Shown here in pieces: positions 7,938-14,106 of a DNA stretch of 19,269 nt. Numbering within the stretch: position 1 is the stretch's first letter; each line of letters opens with the position of its first letter. The stretch lies in assembly GCA_002328805.1 (NCBI GenBank), contig DCVX01000041.1:1-19269 (forward strand), read 5' to 3'. Both the position numbers and the translations under genes were made by a program. The notes under the pieces were generated by a model. It was not told where the DNA came from. It worked only from the letters and a program-made list of their open reading frames with translations, and did not search any database. This stretch comes from Candidatus Dojkabacteria bacterium UBA2177 (GTDB taxonomy: Bacteria > Patescibacteriota > Dojkabacteria > SC72).

Positions 7938-7960
7938 GGGGGGAAGCTTGTCTTCCTCCC
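7938..7960 (+). terminator. GC-rich hairpin after the mini surface protein gene
   Basis: GGGGGGAAG (7938-7946) pairs with CTTCCTCCC (7952-7960) around the loop CTTGT, giving nine pairs with one G-T wobble; outer GGGT and ACCC could extend it. It lies 17 bases after the stop codon but has no T-run, so termination is uncertain; it may instead protect the mRNA 3' end. Confidence 0.45.
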
Positions 7961-7974
7961 GCTAACCCATAGTA

Positions 7975-8004
7975 TTGATTTACAAGACATAAAAATGGTA
8001 TAAT
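7975..8004 (+). promoter_or_regulatory. Sigma70-type promoter of the structured-leader gene
   Basis: TTGATT (7975-7980), an 18-base spacer and a perfect TATAAT (7999-8004), preceded by TGG. The predicted start is near 8011, leaving a leader of about 255 bases before the ATG at 8268, by far the longest in the window. Confidence 0.7.
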
Positions 8005-8010
8005 GTACTA

Positions 8011-8267
8011 GGATTGTAATAGAAGAACCTGCTCTTTAAAATACAAATTTTCAACCGCCTTTAATAAAAGACGCATTCATAGAGATTGTTATATATCTTT
8101 TTAATGTCTCTTTTATTTATATAAAAGGACAAGTTCTTTAAAAATGCTGGAGTTTTTGATTGATACCAATCCAGTTATTTAGAAATCAATAGATTAGATT
8201 GATTTTTGGATTGCTGGATTGGGCGAAAGTCTAATCAAAAAACAAAAATACACTTGGAGGTGTAAAA
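8011..8267 (+). promoter_or_regulatory. Long structured 5' leader with boxA-like motif
   Basis: No gene is supported in this stretch. TGCTCTTTAAAAT (8030-8042) closely resembles the boxA antitermination element of rRNA leaders (E. coli TGCTCTTTAACA, from memory); a weaker copy, GTTCTTTAAAAAT, lies at 8133-8145. Further down, CCAATCCAG (8166-8174) and CTGGATTGG (8214-8222) form a 9-bp inverted repeat enclosing a second one, AAATCAAT (8183-8190) with ATTGATTT (8198-8205). The leader ends with a strong Shine-Dalgarno. The 8214-8222 arm can alternatively pair with sequence after the stop codon (8730-8741). Riboswitch, leader control or rRNA-like antitermination are all possible; I cannot match it to a known RNA family. 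Confidence 0.55.
8254..8261 (+). promoter_or_regulatory. Strong Shine-Dalgarno TTGGAGGT of the 152-aa gene
   Basis: GGAGGT ends six bases before the ATG at 8268 and fixes the start. The eight bases TTGGAGGT are exactly complementary to ACCTCCAA at 8726-8733, immediately after the stop codon, so the site could be masked by the transcript's own 3' end. Confidence 0.75.
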
Positions 8268-8726
8268 ATGAAGGAAATCGGAAAATTTTTGGCAAAAATC
8301 TTTGGTGTAGTCCTGATTGCGCTATTTGCACTCTGGATGGGAACTCTCATCTGGAACGGCGTTCAGACATGCCCTGCATGCACTCAATGCCCGACCAGTG
8401 ACGGAGCAGATATCACCTCGGATGTCGTGGACAGCACCGCTACCGTCGGAACCGATCGACTCGTCCTCGGAACTGAAAAAATCTGCCAATTTGCAGAGGA
8501 TTTTGACTCTGAAGGACTTGTTGTTCCAGAAGGAACAAAAGTCGTCGGGCCCGCAGTTGTAAAACCAGATAGGAACTTAGACTGGGGATACCCTGTCTAT
8601 GTCGATGAAAAATACGAAACCCAAGCTTCCGACGAAGTAATTTGGCTCCTTAATGGAGACAATACTTGTGTCGACGCACAGGAACCATTTTTCACCTACT
8701 GGCAAACAGATAATCCAACAAACTAA
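8268..8726 (+). CDS. Membrane-anchored extracytoplasmic protein with CxxCxxC motif (152 aa), unknown function
   Basis: I do not recognise the family. The product has a short basic N terminus, one membrane helix (about residues 10-31) and then TCPACTQCPT, a Cys-x2-Cys-x2-Cys cluster at the membrane exit. A Ser/Thr/Asp-rich linker and a small C-terminal domain of about 80 residues with two further cysteines (in EKICQF and DNTCVDA) follow. The topology suggests an exported soluble domain held by a signal anchor; the cysteines may bind a metal or form disulfides. Codons are richer in G and C, particularly third-position C (GTC, ACC, ATC, GAC), than in neighbours. Together with the strong promoter and GGAGGT site this suggests either very high expression or recent acquisition. 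The gene stands alone between a long structured leader and a robust terminator. Confidence 0.82.
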   Translation: MKEIGKFLAKIFGVVLIALFALWMGTLIWNGVQTCPACTQCPTSDGADITSDVVDSTATVGTDRLVLGTEKICQFAEDFDSEGLVVPEGTKVVGPAVVKPDRNLDWGYPVYVDEKYETQASDEVIWLLNGDNTCVDAQEPFFTYWQTDNPTN

Positions 8727-8741
8727 CCTCCAATCCAGCAA
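8726..8741 (+). promoter_or_regulatory. 3' UTR element complementary to leader and Shine-Dalgarno
   Basis: ACCTCCAATCCAGCAA starts at the last base of the stop codon. Its ACCTCCAA part (8726-8733) is complementary to the Shine-Dalgarno region TTGGAGGT (8254-8261). Its CCAATCCAGCAA part (8730-8741) is perfectly complementary over 12 bases to leader positions 8211-8222. The two pairings overlap, so only one can form at a time. Confidence 0.45.
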
Positions 8742-8744
8742 ACT

Positions 8745-8820
8745 CCTCCCTTATAGAGAAACTTTTGATTAGCTTCGGCTATCGTTGTTTCATTTGTTCT
8801 ATAAGGGAGGTTTATTTTTT
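8745..8820 (+). terminator. Compound terminator with nested UUCG hairpin
   Basis: CCTCCCTTATAGA (8745-8757) pairs perfectly over 13 bases with TCTATAAGGGAGG (8798-8810), followed by a T-rich tract (TTTATTTTTT). The 40-base interior is itself structured: GAAAC and GTTTC arms (8758-8762, 8787-8791) enclose TAGC-TTCG-GCTA (8770-8781), a C(UUCG)G tetraloop. This looks like a very stable transcription end or stabilised 3' end for the 152-aa gene. Confidence 0.8.
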
Positions 8821-8830
8821 GATTTTATAC

Positions 8831-8858
8831 AAGATAACACTACGTTATCTTTTTTTTT
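8831..8858 (+). terminator. Intrinsic terminator (second in tandem)
   Basis: AAGATAAC (8831-8838), loop ACTAC, GTTATCTT (8844-8851), with a T-run through 8858. It lies 20 bases after the compound terminator, so upstream transcription is doubly blocked. Stem and T-run are almost identical to the terminator at 9485-9512. Confidence 0.8.
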
Positions 8859-8875
8859 ACTTAATCAATACACAA

Positions 8876-9490
8876 ATGGAACCAAGAGAAGATTATTACA
8901 GAATGCAAAATGAAAAAGTAGCTAGAGGATATAACGACTTTAGATTCCCACTAGCAGCAGAATTATCCAACAACTGGGTAAAAGAAGAAATCCCCATAGG
9001 AGAATTAATGGAAAGAGATGACCTCCAACTATATACCGGACAACCATGGGAGTGGGCATACCACATATGGAAACAGACAGATACCACAAAAGCTAATGAA
9101 ATAGCTAAACACTGGGACACAATAACAAATTACCTACCACACGAAGAAGAAATAGAGAGACATATCAAGAGTATTAACCAAGATCTTGCAAAATTAGTAA
9201 TATATAACCAGAAAGAGGAAAACGACTACCCAATATTTGTAGTAGAAAACAAACACAACATACTCCCATACACAACCGGCAGTATTATTGATGGAAATCA
9301 TAGACTACTCGCCCTTCTCAAAGAATTAAGAGATGGAAATATCCAAGAATCTACACCAATACCTGTGTGGACAGCACAGATACCAACACCCTTAGTTATG
9401 CTTTACAATACAGCCACTTTTGCAAAAGACAAAAAACCTCTACAAGAAAGAATCCTCCTCTTAACAGAGAGAGTTGGAAAAAAGAGATAA
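8876..9490 (+). CDS. ParB/sulfiredoxin-fold-like protein with DGNHR motif (204 aa)
   Basis: The frame is open from 8765, but the upstream part runs through two terminators, so I place the start at the ATG at 8876. The recognisable element is GSIIDGNHRLLALLKEL, with Asp139-Gly140-Asn141-His142-Arg143, resembling the DGxHR nucleotide-binding signature of ParB-like nuclease and sulfiredoxin folds. These act variously as CTPases, nucleases, kinases or DNA-modification partners. There is no HTH and no ParA neighbour, so chromosome partitioning is unlikely. The remainder is soluble, rich in Glu and Lys, with no signal peptide. No Shine-Dalgarno or convincing promoter is visible. The gene is bracketed by near-identical terminators, and its stop codon lies within the downstream hairpin. 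Function unknown. Confidence 0.72.
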   Translation: MEPREDYYRMQNEKVARGYNDFRFPLAAELSNNWVKEEIPIGELMERDDLQLYTGQPWEWAYHIWKQTDTTKANEIAKHWDTITNYLPHEEEIERHIKSINQDLAKLVIYNQKEENDYPIFVVENKHNILPYTTGSIIDGNHRLLALLKELRDGNIQESTPIPVWTAQIPTPLVMLYNTATFAKDKKPLQERILLLTERVGKKR

Positions 9491-9512
9491 CCTAACCGTT
9501 ATCTTTTTTTTT
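9485..9512 (+). terminator. Intrinsic terminator overlapping the stop codon of the DGNHR-motif gene
   Basis: AGATAAC (9485-9491), loop CTAACC, GTTATCT (9498-9504), with T-run 9504-9512. The TAA stop (9488-9490) is part of the 5' stem. The sequence nearly duplicates the terminator at 8831-8858, differing mainly in the loop. Confidence 0.82.
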
Positions 9513-9526
9513 ATCCAAAATACATA

Positions 9527-9532
9527 TATATT
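9527..9532 (+). promoter_or_regulatory. -10 box for the glycan operon (leaderless arrangement)
   Basis: TATATT ends six bases before the ATG at 9539, the same distance as for the fic and VanY-like genes, and no Shine-Dalgarno is present. The -35 position (9504-9509) falls in the T-run of the preceding terminator and is only T-rich, so terminator and promoter overlap. Confidence 0.5.
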
Positions 9533-9538
9533 GTATGT

Positions 9539-10159
9539 ATGAAAACCTTTTATCTGAAATTACTTACTATAGTAGTTGCTTTATTGGGCATATACCTCTC
9601 CATAAACCGCTACTACCAGTATGTTCAATACAAGAACTTTGAAATTATTAACCAGAGACAATCACTAATAATACAACTTCCTAATGCAGAGTATATAGAA
9701 ATCACCTCAAAAAATGACCATGTTACAGACTACAAAGAAATAACAGAAAAACCATTCAATGTCATTACAAATATCCAAAAAAACAGCACACTAGAAGCGT
9801 CCATTGTAAGGACTGACTTCTTTTACGAGTATGTAGAAAACGAAGAGAATAGAAGAGAGACAATCATAACCCCAATAGATAACAGAAATCTAGACCTTAA
9901 GATAGATTCAACCACCGCTTATCAATTCAAAGAGGGGCTTAAGTATGCTATCCAATTAGATTATTCTAATAAAACAAAGTATAGAAATTCCACAGAACCC
10001 GGAATCGTTTACTTCGAGGACAAAGGCTGTAAAGTAGAAATCTATGATCCCAATCTAGACTATGATGTAACAGGCAACAGCCAGACGCTAATTCTAAAAA
10101 GGGATTACACTCCAAATGTAGAATACAATCTTAAATTAACTATTAACTGCAAGGAATAG
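9539..10159 (+). CDS. Membrane-anchored extracytoplasmic protein of unknown function (206 aa)
   Basis: An N-terminal hydrophobic helix (about residues 6-23) after a short basic start acts as a signal anchor. The remaining 180 residues are polar and appear beta-rich, with alternating hydrophobic residues and many Asn, Thr and Tyr, typical of an exported beta-sandwich-like domain. I recognise no family or catalytic motif. It is the first gene of a tight unit: the next start lies two bases after its stop, and the AAGGA that serves the next gene is inside its last codons. The partners are a polytopic GT-C-like protein and a glycosyltransferase fusion, so a role in assembling or positioning an envelope glycan is plausible by context only. 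Confidence 0.75.
   Translation: MKTFYLKLLTIVVALLGIYLSINRYYQYVQYKNFEIINQRQSLIIQLPNAEYIEITSKNDHVTDYKEITEKPFNVITNIQKNSTLEASIVRTDFFYEYVENEENRRETIITPIDNRNLDLKIDSTTAYQFKEGLKYAIQLDYSNKTKYRNSTEPGIVYFEDKGCKVEIYDPNLDYDVTGNSQTLILKRDYTPNVEYNLKLTINCKE
10151..10155 (+). promoter_or_regulatory. Shine-Dalgarno AAGGA for the GT-C-like gene
   Basis: AAGGA lies six bases before the ATG at 10162 and overlaps the end of the preceding gene, supporting this start and translational coupling within the operon. Confidence 0.6.
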
Positions 10160-10161
10160 TA

Positions 10162-12063
10162 ATGTTTGACGCAATGTCTCTAACAATAAATATTGGAATT
10201 CTAGGCTATTTTATGTTCTCCTTATTTACAGATGGTCTACAATCCTTCGCAAACAACTACATCTTTATTGGTTATTTAATCTTTACTACACTCACACTTC
10301 CGAATCTTCTTTCCAGAGTCATATTTAAATCTAGACTTTTTGGTTTCGTTTCAGCACTATCTTTCCTATATTTCCCAATTCAATTCCTTCTACAAATTAT
10401 CATCGCAAACTTAACTGGACTTTCGTTCAGTGAAATTCTCCCCTTTGGGGTAATATTTAACCTCATCTTATGGAATGTACTGTTTCTACTATTTATCATA
10501 GGGGATAATAAATCGGGGAATGAATCTGAATTCACACTAAGAGAAATCTTCGCTGGAATACTTCCTGCAATAATATATGTTATTTTTACTTTTGTCCTAA
10601 TTAGACAAAGAGACTCTGTAGTTGCACTGGATTACCTTCAACACATAACAGTTCCAAACAAGATGTTTAATAACGGGATACTCTGTTTACTACCCGGGCA
10701 GTGTTCAAACCTGTTTCTACAACATGGCTATACAACTTTTTACCACATAATTTTAGGAAATTTTTCAACATTCATGGGGTCAGACCCCATCAAAACTTTT
10801 TATGTACTAGATATAATCTTTCCTTTGATCGTAAGCATACCGATTTATTTAAAATTAAAGGAAATAACCAAGAGTACACTCTGGTCGCAACTTGGAGTTC
10901 TACTTGCATTGCTTACATTTGTAATGGGCGGTTATGATTTTGTTTTCTTCATACCCCAAACATTCGCACTCTACCTTTTAATCCTTACACTCCGAGAGAA
11001 GGATCTTAAACTTCCTCAACTATTCTTCATCTCCATGTTATTAATCTCTACACACTTTGTAATCGGGGCTGTTTTTGCAGGTTATCTATGGTTTAGGTTC
11101 TTAATAATAAAGAACCTCAAAACTAGAAAGGAAAAAACTATCTTCCTACTTTTGCTTCTTCTTTCTGTAATCTTTTTCTGCTTGGCTAATATCGCCGGCT
11201 TTAGTACAGAGAAGTTATTACAAAAAGAAGCTGTTGAGACAGTGGGGAGCCTAACAAATGCCTATTACCCCAACAACTTAACAGTATATATTCAAAACCT
11301 AGGAGCTGGATGGTTACTTATCCTTGTTGCTTATTTATCAGTTTTACTAAACAGAAAAAGAGATATGGAAGACCTATCTTTTTTATCCTTTATAGCCTTT
11401 GGGATAATCTTTTATTTCCTAGCACCTACCTATGCGAATAAATTTGCAATTGGTTTAGGATTCTTCTCCTCAATTTTAATAATTAAATACATATGGAAGC
11501 TTGGATTTAAACCCATTATGAAAATTGCTTTATTCATGCTCTTAATCCCAATTTGGGGATTAAATTACTTTGTGCAATACAATCGGTATCTCACTTTCTA
11601 TACTCAAGAAGATGGAACCGCCTCTGCAATCGTCAAGGAGGATGAGGCCATAATTGAATATCTCAACCAAAATAACCTAACAGACAAATTCATACTCTCA
11701 GATCCTTATACACAAATAATAATAGCTTCCCTAGGTAATGTAGATACGGCAAACGCACAATATATGGATCTAGAAACTAGAAAAAACCTTCTGAAATACC
11801 TAGAAAATCCTAACACAGACACCTATGAAGATCTCTTAACTTCACCAGGGATCCCTGCAAGAGAAGATATAACAATTCTATATACATCAAGATTGCATCG
11901 CTCTATAGAACTTAATGATCAAGCTTGGCTATATAATGTTTACTCACTACCCACCAACAACTCATATTCTATTAACAAAATAGGGGAAGATTTAATTAAG
12001 GATCAGAAGAGACTTAAAAAAGATTTAATATATATATCGGACAACTTTGTACTGTTTAAATGA
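10162..12063 (+). CDS. Polytopic membrane protein, GT-C-like glycosyltransferase candidate (633 aa)
   Basis: About 11-13 hydrophobic helices occupy roughly the first 475 residues, followed by a soluble domain of about 160 residues. This is the usual architecture of GT-C membrane glycosyltransferases, which use lipid-linked sugar donors and act outside the membrane. The acidic motif VALDYLQHI (Asp157) sits in an early extracytoplasmic loop after several helices, where GT-C enzymes carry their catalytic acidic residue. The C-terminal domain includes FILSDPYTQ, reminiscent of soluble domains in related uncharacterised CPR and archaeal proteins. It overlaps the downstream glycosyltransferase by four bases (ATGA), so the two are translationally coupled. 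The family is assigned from topology and context, not from a diagnostic motif; a polymerase- or flippase-like role is an alternative. Confidence 0.72.
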   Translation: MFDAMSLTINIGILGYFMFSLFTDGLQSFANNYIFIGYLIFTTLTLPNLLSRVIFKSRLFGFVSALSFLYFPIQFLLQIIIANLTGLSFSEILPFGVIFNLILWNVLFLLFIIGDNKSGNESEFTLREIFAGILPAIIYVIFTFVLIRQRDSVVALDYLQHITVPNKMFNNGILCLLPGQCSNLFLQHGYTTFYHIILGNFSTFMGSDPIKTFYVLDIIFPLIVSIPIYLKLKEITKSTLWSQLGVLLALLTFVMGGYDFVFFIPQTFALYLLILTLREKDLKLPQLFFISMLLISTHFVIGAVFAGYLWFRFLIIKNLKTRKEKTIFLLLLLLSVIFFCLANIAGFSTEKLLQKEAVETVGSLTNAYYPNNLTVYIQNLGAGWLLILVAYLSVLLNRKRDMEDLSFLSFIAFGIIFYFLAPTYANKFAIGLGFFSSILIIKYIWKLGFKPIMKIALFMLLIPIWGLNYFVQYNRYLTFYTQEDGTASAIVKEDEAIIEYLNQNNLTDKFILSDPYTQIIIASLGNVDTANAQYMDLETRKNLLKYLENPNTDTYEDLLTSPGIPAREDITILYTSRLHRSIELNDQAWLYNVYSLPTNNSYSINKIGEDLIKDQKRLKKDLIYISDNFVLFK

Positions 12064-14009
12064 CACAAGAAAAAAATAGCAAGAACAAATATGATCTGAT
12101 ATCAATTTCCCACTACTTTCCACCTAGGGTAGGGGGGTTGGAGAGTATGGCATTTACCCTCCTAGAGAGTTTATCTAAAAAAGGCATCAAATGCTTAGCA
12201 TTATTTGGATCAGATAGAGCTTACGAAAAAGAAGAAGATGGATTTACAAAAATTAGTTTCAAACCTGTAAATCTCTTTGAGAACACCTATCCCATCTTTG
12301 GAATACGCTTCTTTTTCAAAACAATGAAGGTTATTCAAGAGAATCCAGATGCTAGAATCATAATCCATAGTAGACACCTAACCAGTAGCCTAATTACTCA
12401 CTTCATATGTGACCTTCTTTCCCATCCATACACCGTGATAGAACACAATGCAGGAAAGATATACATGCAGGGGCAGTTTGCTACAAAAGTTATAAACTGG
12501 CTAGACCAGCACATCTTCGGCTATGTCCTGTCAGGAGCACAAGAAGTAATAGCAGTATCTAAAACTGGAAAAAGATGGATAAGCAGAAACTTCAATGTAG
12601 AGAAAGAACGAATAAGTGTAATATACAATTCTTTTGACCTAGACACCTCCTCTTTAAAGGTAGAAGAGAAAGAAAATATCGTTGTCTGGGCAAGTAAATG
12701 GATTAAGGTAAAAAACCCACAGGTTGTACTCAAAGCATACATTGAAATTGCAGATAGACATCCTGACTGGCTTTTTATGTTAATAGGATCAGGAAGTGCC
12801 CTGAGATATGAACATTTGGACCTTCCCCAAAACATAAGAGTAGTTGAACAATTTTTAAAGCACGAAGATTTTCTTTCCCTACTTGAAAAATCTAAAATAT
12901 ATATCAACTCCTCCTTCAGCGAAGGCTTAGCAATAGCAAATCTAGAAGCTATGGCAATGGGCAATATTCCGGTAATGTCGGATGCCCCTAGCAATAAAGA
13001 AATAGCAAGAAAAGTTAAAACGGAAGAATATATCTTTAAGAGAAATAACATAAAGGACCTTGTGAAGAAATTGGAGAAAGCAATCTCTAAGTCTGAAGAC
13101 AAAGAATATCTTATCGAAATAGCAAAAAAGTCTAACGAAAACTTCTCTAAAGAAAAGATGGTGGATGCATACTACAAAAAACTGCTTCCATACCATAGCA
13201 GAAACGAGAAACTTGAGAAGATTTCTATTGTTATCCCTGTATACAATGAAGAGAAAACAGTTTCCCAAATAATTGAAAAGGTTAAAAAACTGAAATTCCC
13301 AAAGAAGATTAGGAAAGAAATTATCATTGTTAATGATGCCTCGACAGACAAGTCCATGACCTTCATAAACAAAGCAATAAAGAACCCTCCTGAGGACACA
13401 GAATTCATAGTGTTGGAAAACAAGAAGAATAAAGGCAAGTCACAAACAGTTAAAAAAGGAATATTAAACTCTACTGGAGACTTAGTCGTCGTACAGGATG
13501 CCGATTTAGAATATGATCCTAAAGATTTGGTAAGGTTTGTGAAGATATTCCTCTCCAATCCTCATTTAGATGTAATATATGGTAACAGGTTTAACAAATC
13601 TAATAAGTTTAATAGTTGGGTACATAGTTTCGGGAATAGATTTGTCACCTTCCTGTCGAATCTATTAACCAGACCAAAAGGTTTTGCTCCTCGAGACATG
13701 GAGACTTGCTACAAAATGGTGAGGGGACCAATCATGAGGTCAATATTTAGTTCCTTGGAATCAACTTCGAACTTCGGCTTAGAACCAGAGACTACAGCAA
13801 AGTTGGCACGCTACAGAAAGGTAGGCGGAGAGAAATTAAAATTTAAAGATGTAGATATATATTATAAACCAAGAAATTTTGCAGAAGGTAAGAAGATGAG
13901 GTGGCTTAAACATGGTTTTGAAGCTCTGCTCGAAATATTATATTTTAATAACACTCCATTTACTGTAGAAGAAACCTACAATGGTAAGAAGATCAGAAGA
14001 AAATTCTAG
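12060..14009 (+). CDS. Bifunctional glycosyltransferase: GT4 (GT-B) domain fused to GT2 (GT-A) domain
   Basis: Two glycosyltransferases in one cytoplasmic chain of 649 residues. The N-terminal half (about 10-375) is GT4-like. It has a glycine-rich start (SHYFPPRVGGLE), a nucleotide-sugar region with VVWASKWIKVKNP, and the EX7E motif with Glu288 and Glu296 in SEGLAIANLEAMAMG. The C-terminal half (about 386-649) is GT2, most like dolichyl/polyprenyl-phosphate sugar synthases. It starts at ISIVIPVYNEEKTV (Ile388 onward), has NDASTDKS, and carries the metal-binding DAD motif (Asp480, Asp482) in VQDADLEYDP. It lacks obvious C-terminal membrane helices. The gene overlaps the GT-C-like gene by four bases. 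A natural reading is that the GT2 half makes the polyprenyl-phosphate sugar used by the membrane GT-C protein, while the GT4 half builds the acceptor. No terminator is evident after it. Confidence 0.9.
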   Translation: MTQEKNSKNKYDLISISHYFPPRVGGLESMAFTLLESLSKKGIKCLALFGSDRAYEKEEDGFTKISFKPVNLFENTYPIFGIRFFFKTMKVIQENPDARIIIHSRHLTSSLITHFICDLLSHPYTVIEHNAGKIYMQGQFATKVINWLDQHIFGYVLSGAQEVIAVSKTGKRWISRNFNVEKERISVIYNSFDLDTSSLKVEEKENIVVWASKWIKVKNPQVVLKAYIEIADRHPDWLFMLIGSGSALRYEHLDLPQNIRVVEQFLKHEDFLSLLEKSKIYINSSFSEGLAIANLEAMAMGNIPVMSDAPSNKEIARKVKTEEYIFKRNNIKDLVKKLEKAISKSEDKEYLIEIAKKSNENFSKEKMVDAYYKKLLPYHSRNEKLEKISIVIPVYNEEKTVSQIIEKVKKLKFPKKIRKEIIIVNDASTDKSMTFINKAIKNPPEDTEFIVLENKKNKGKSQTVKKGILNSTGDLVVVQDADLEYDPKDLVRFVKIFLSNPHLDVIYGNRFNKSNKFNSWVHSFGNRFVTFLSNLLTRPKGFAPRDMETCYKMVRGPIMRSIFSSLESTSNFGLEPETTAKLARYRKVGGEKLKFKDVDIYYKPRNFAEGKKMRWLKHGFEALLEILYFNNTPFTVEETYNGKKIRRKF

Positions 14010-14019
14010 TCTTAATTTC

Positions 14020-14048
14020 TTGACATAAAGGTGATTAAAAAGTAAATT
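14020..14048 (+). promoter_or_regulatory. Sigma70-type promoter of the repeat-protein gene
   Basis: A perfect TTGACA (14020-14025), 17-base spacer and TAAATT (14043-14048). The start should fall near 14055, giving a leader of about 50 bases that contains a hairpin TGCCCA-CTTATTC-TGGGCA (14062-14080). AAGGA at 14098-14102 serves as a modest ribosome-binding site for the ATG at 14107. Confidence 0.78.
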
Positions 14049-14061
14049 ATATATATAAAAC

Positions 14062-14080
14062 TGCCCACTTATTCTGGGCA
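14062..14080 (+). promoter_or_regulatory. 5' leader hairpin
   Basis: TGCCCA (14062-14067) and TGGGCA (14075-14080) form a 6-bp stem with a 7-base loop just inside the predicted transcript start. No T-run follows, so it is more likely an mRNA-stabilising or regulatory hairpin than a terminator of the upstream operon. Confidence 0.45.
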
Positions 14081-14106
14081 AGAATGTAAATTTAAATAAG
14101 GATATT

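Noticed and set aside
8219..8562. Two additional plus-strand frames overlapping the 152-aa gene (8219-8401 and 8317-8562)
   Set aside because: They overlap a better candidate that has a strong Shine-Dalgarno, a signal anchor and sensible composition; their translations look like out-of-frame readings.
8765..8875. N-terminal extension of the DGNHR-motif gene (start at 8765)
   Set aside because: This stretch contains the 3' half of the compound terminator and the whole second terminator; the translation is Phe/Tyr/Leu-rich and unlike the rest. The ATG at 8876 is the plausible start.
12521..13102. Minus-strand open frame of 193 codons opposite the GT4 domain
   Set aside because: It lies entirely within a well-supported glycosyltransferase gene; composition (Ser/Phe/Leu-rich) is typical of an antisense shadow.
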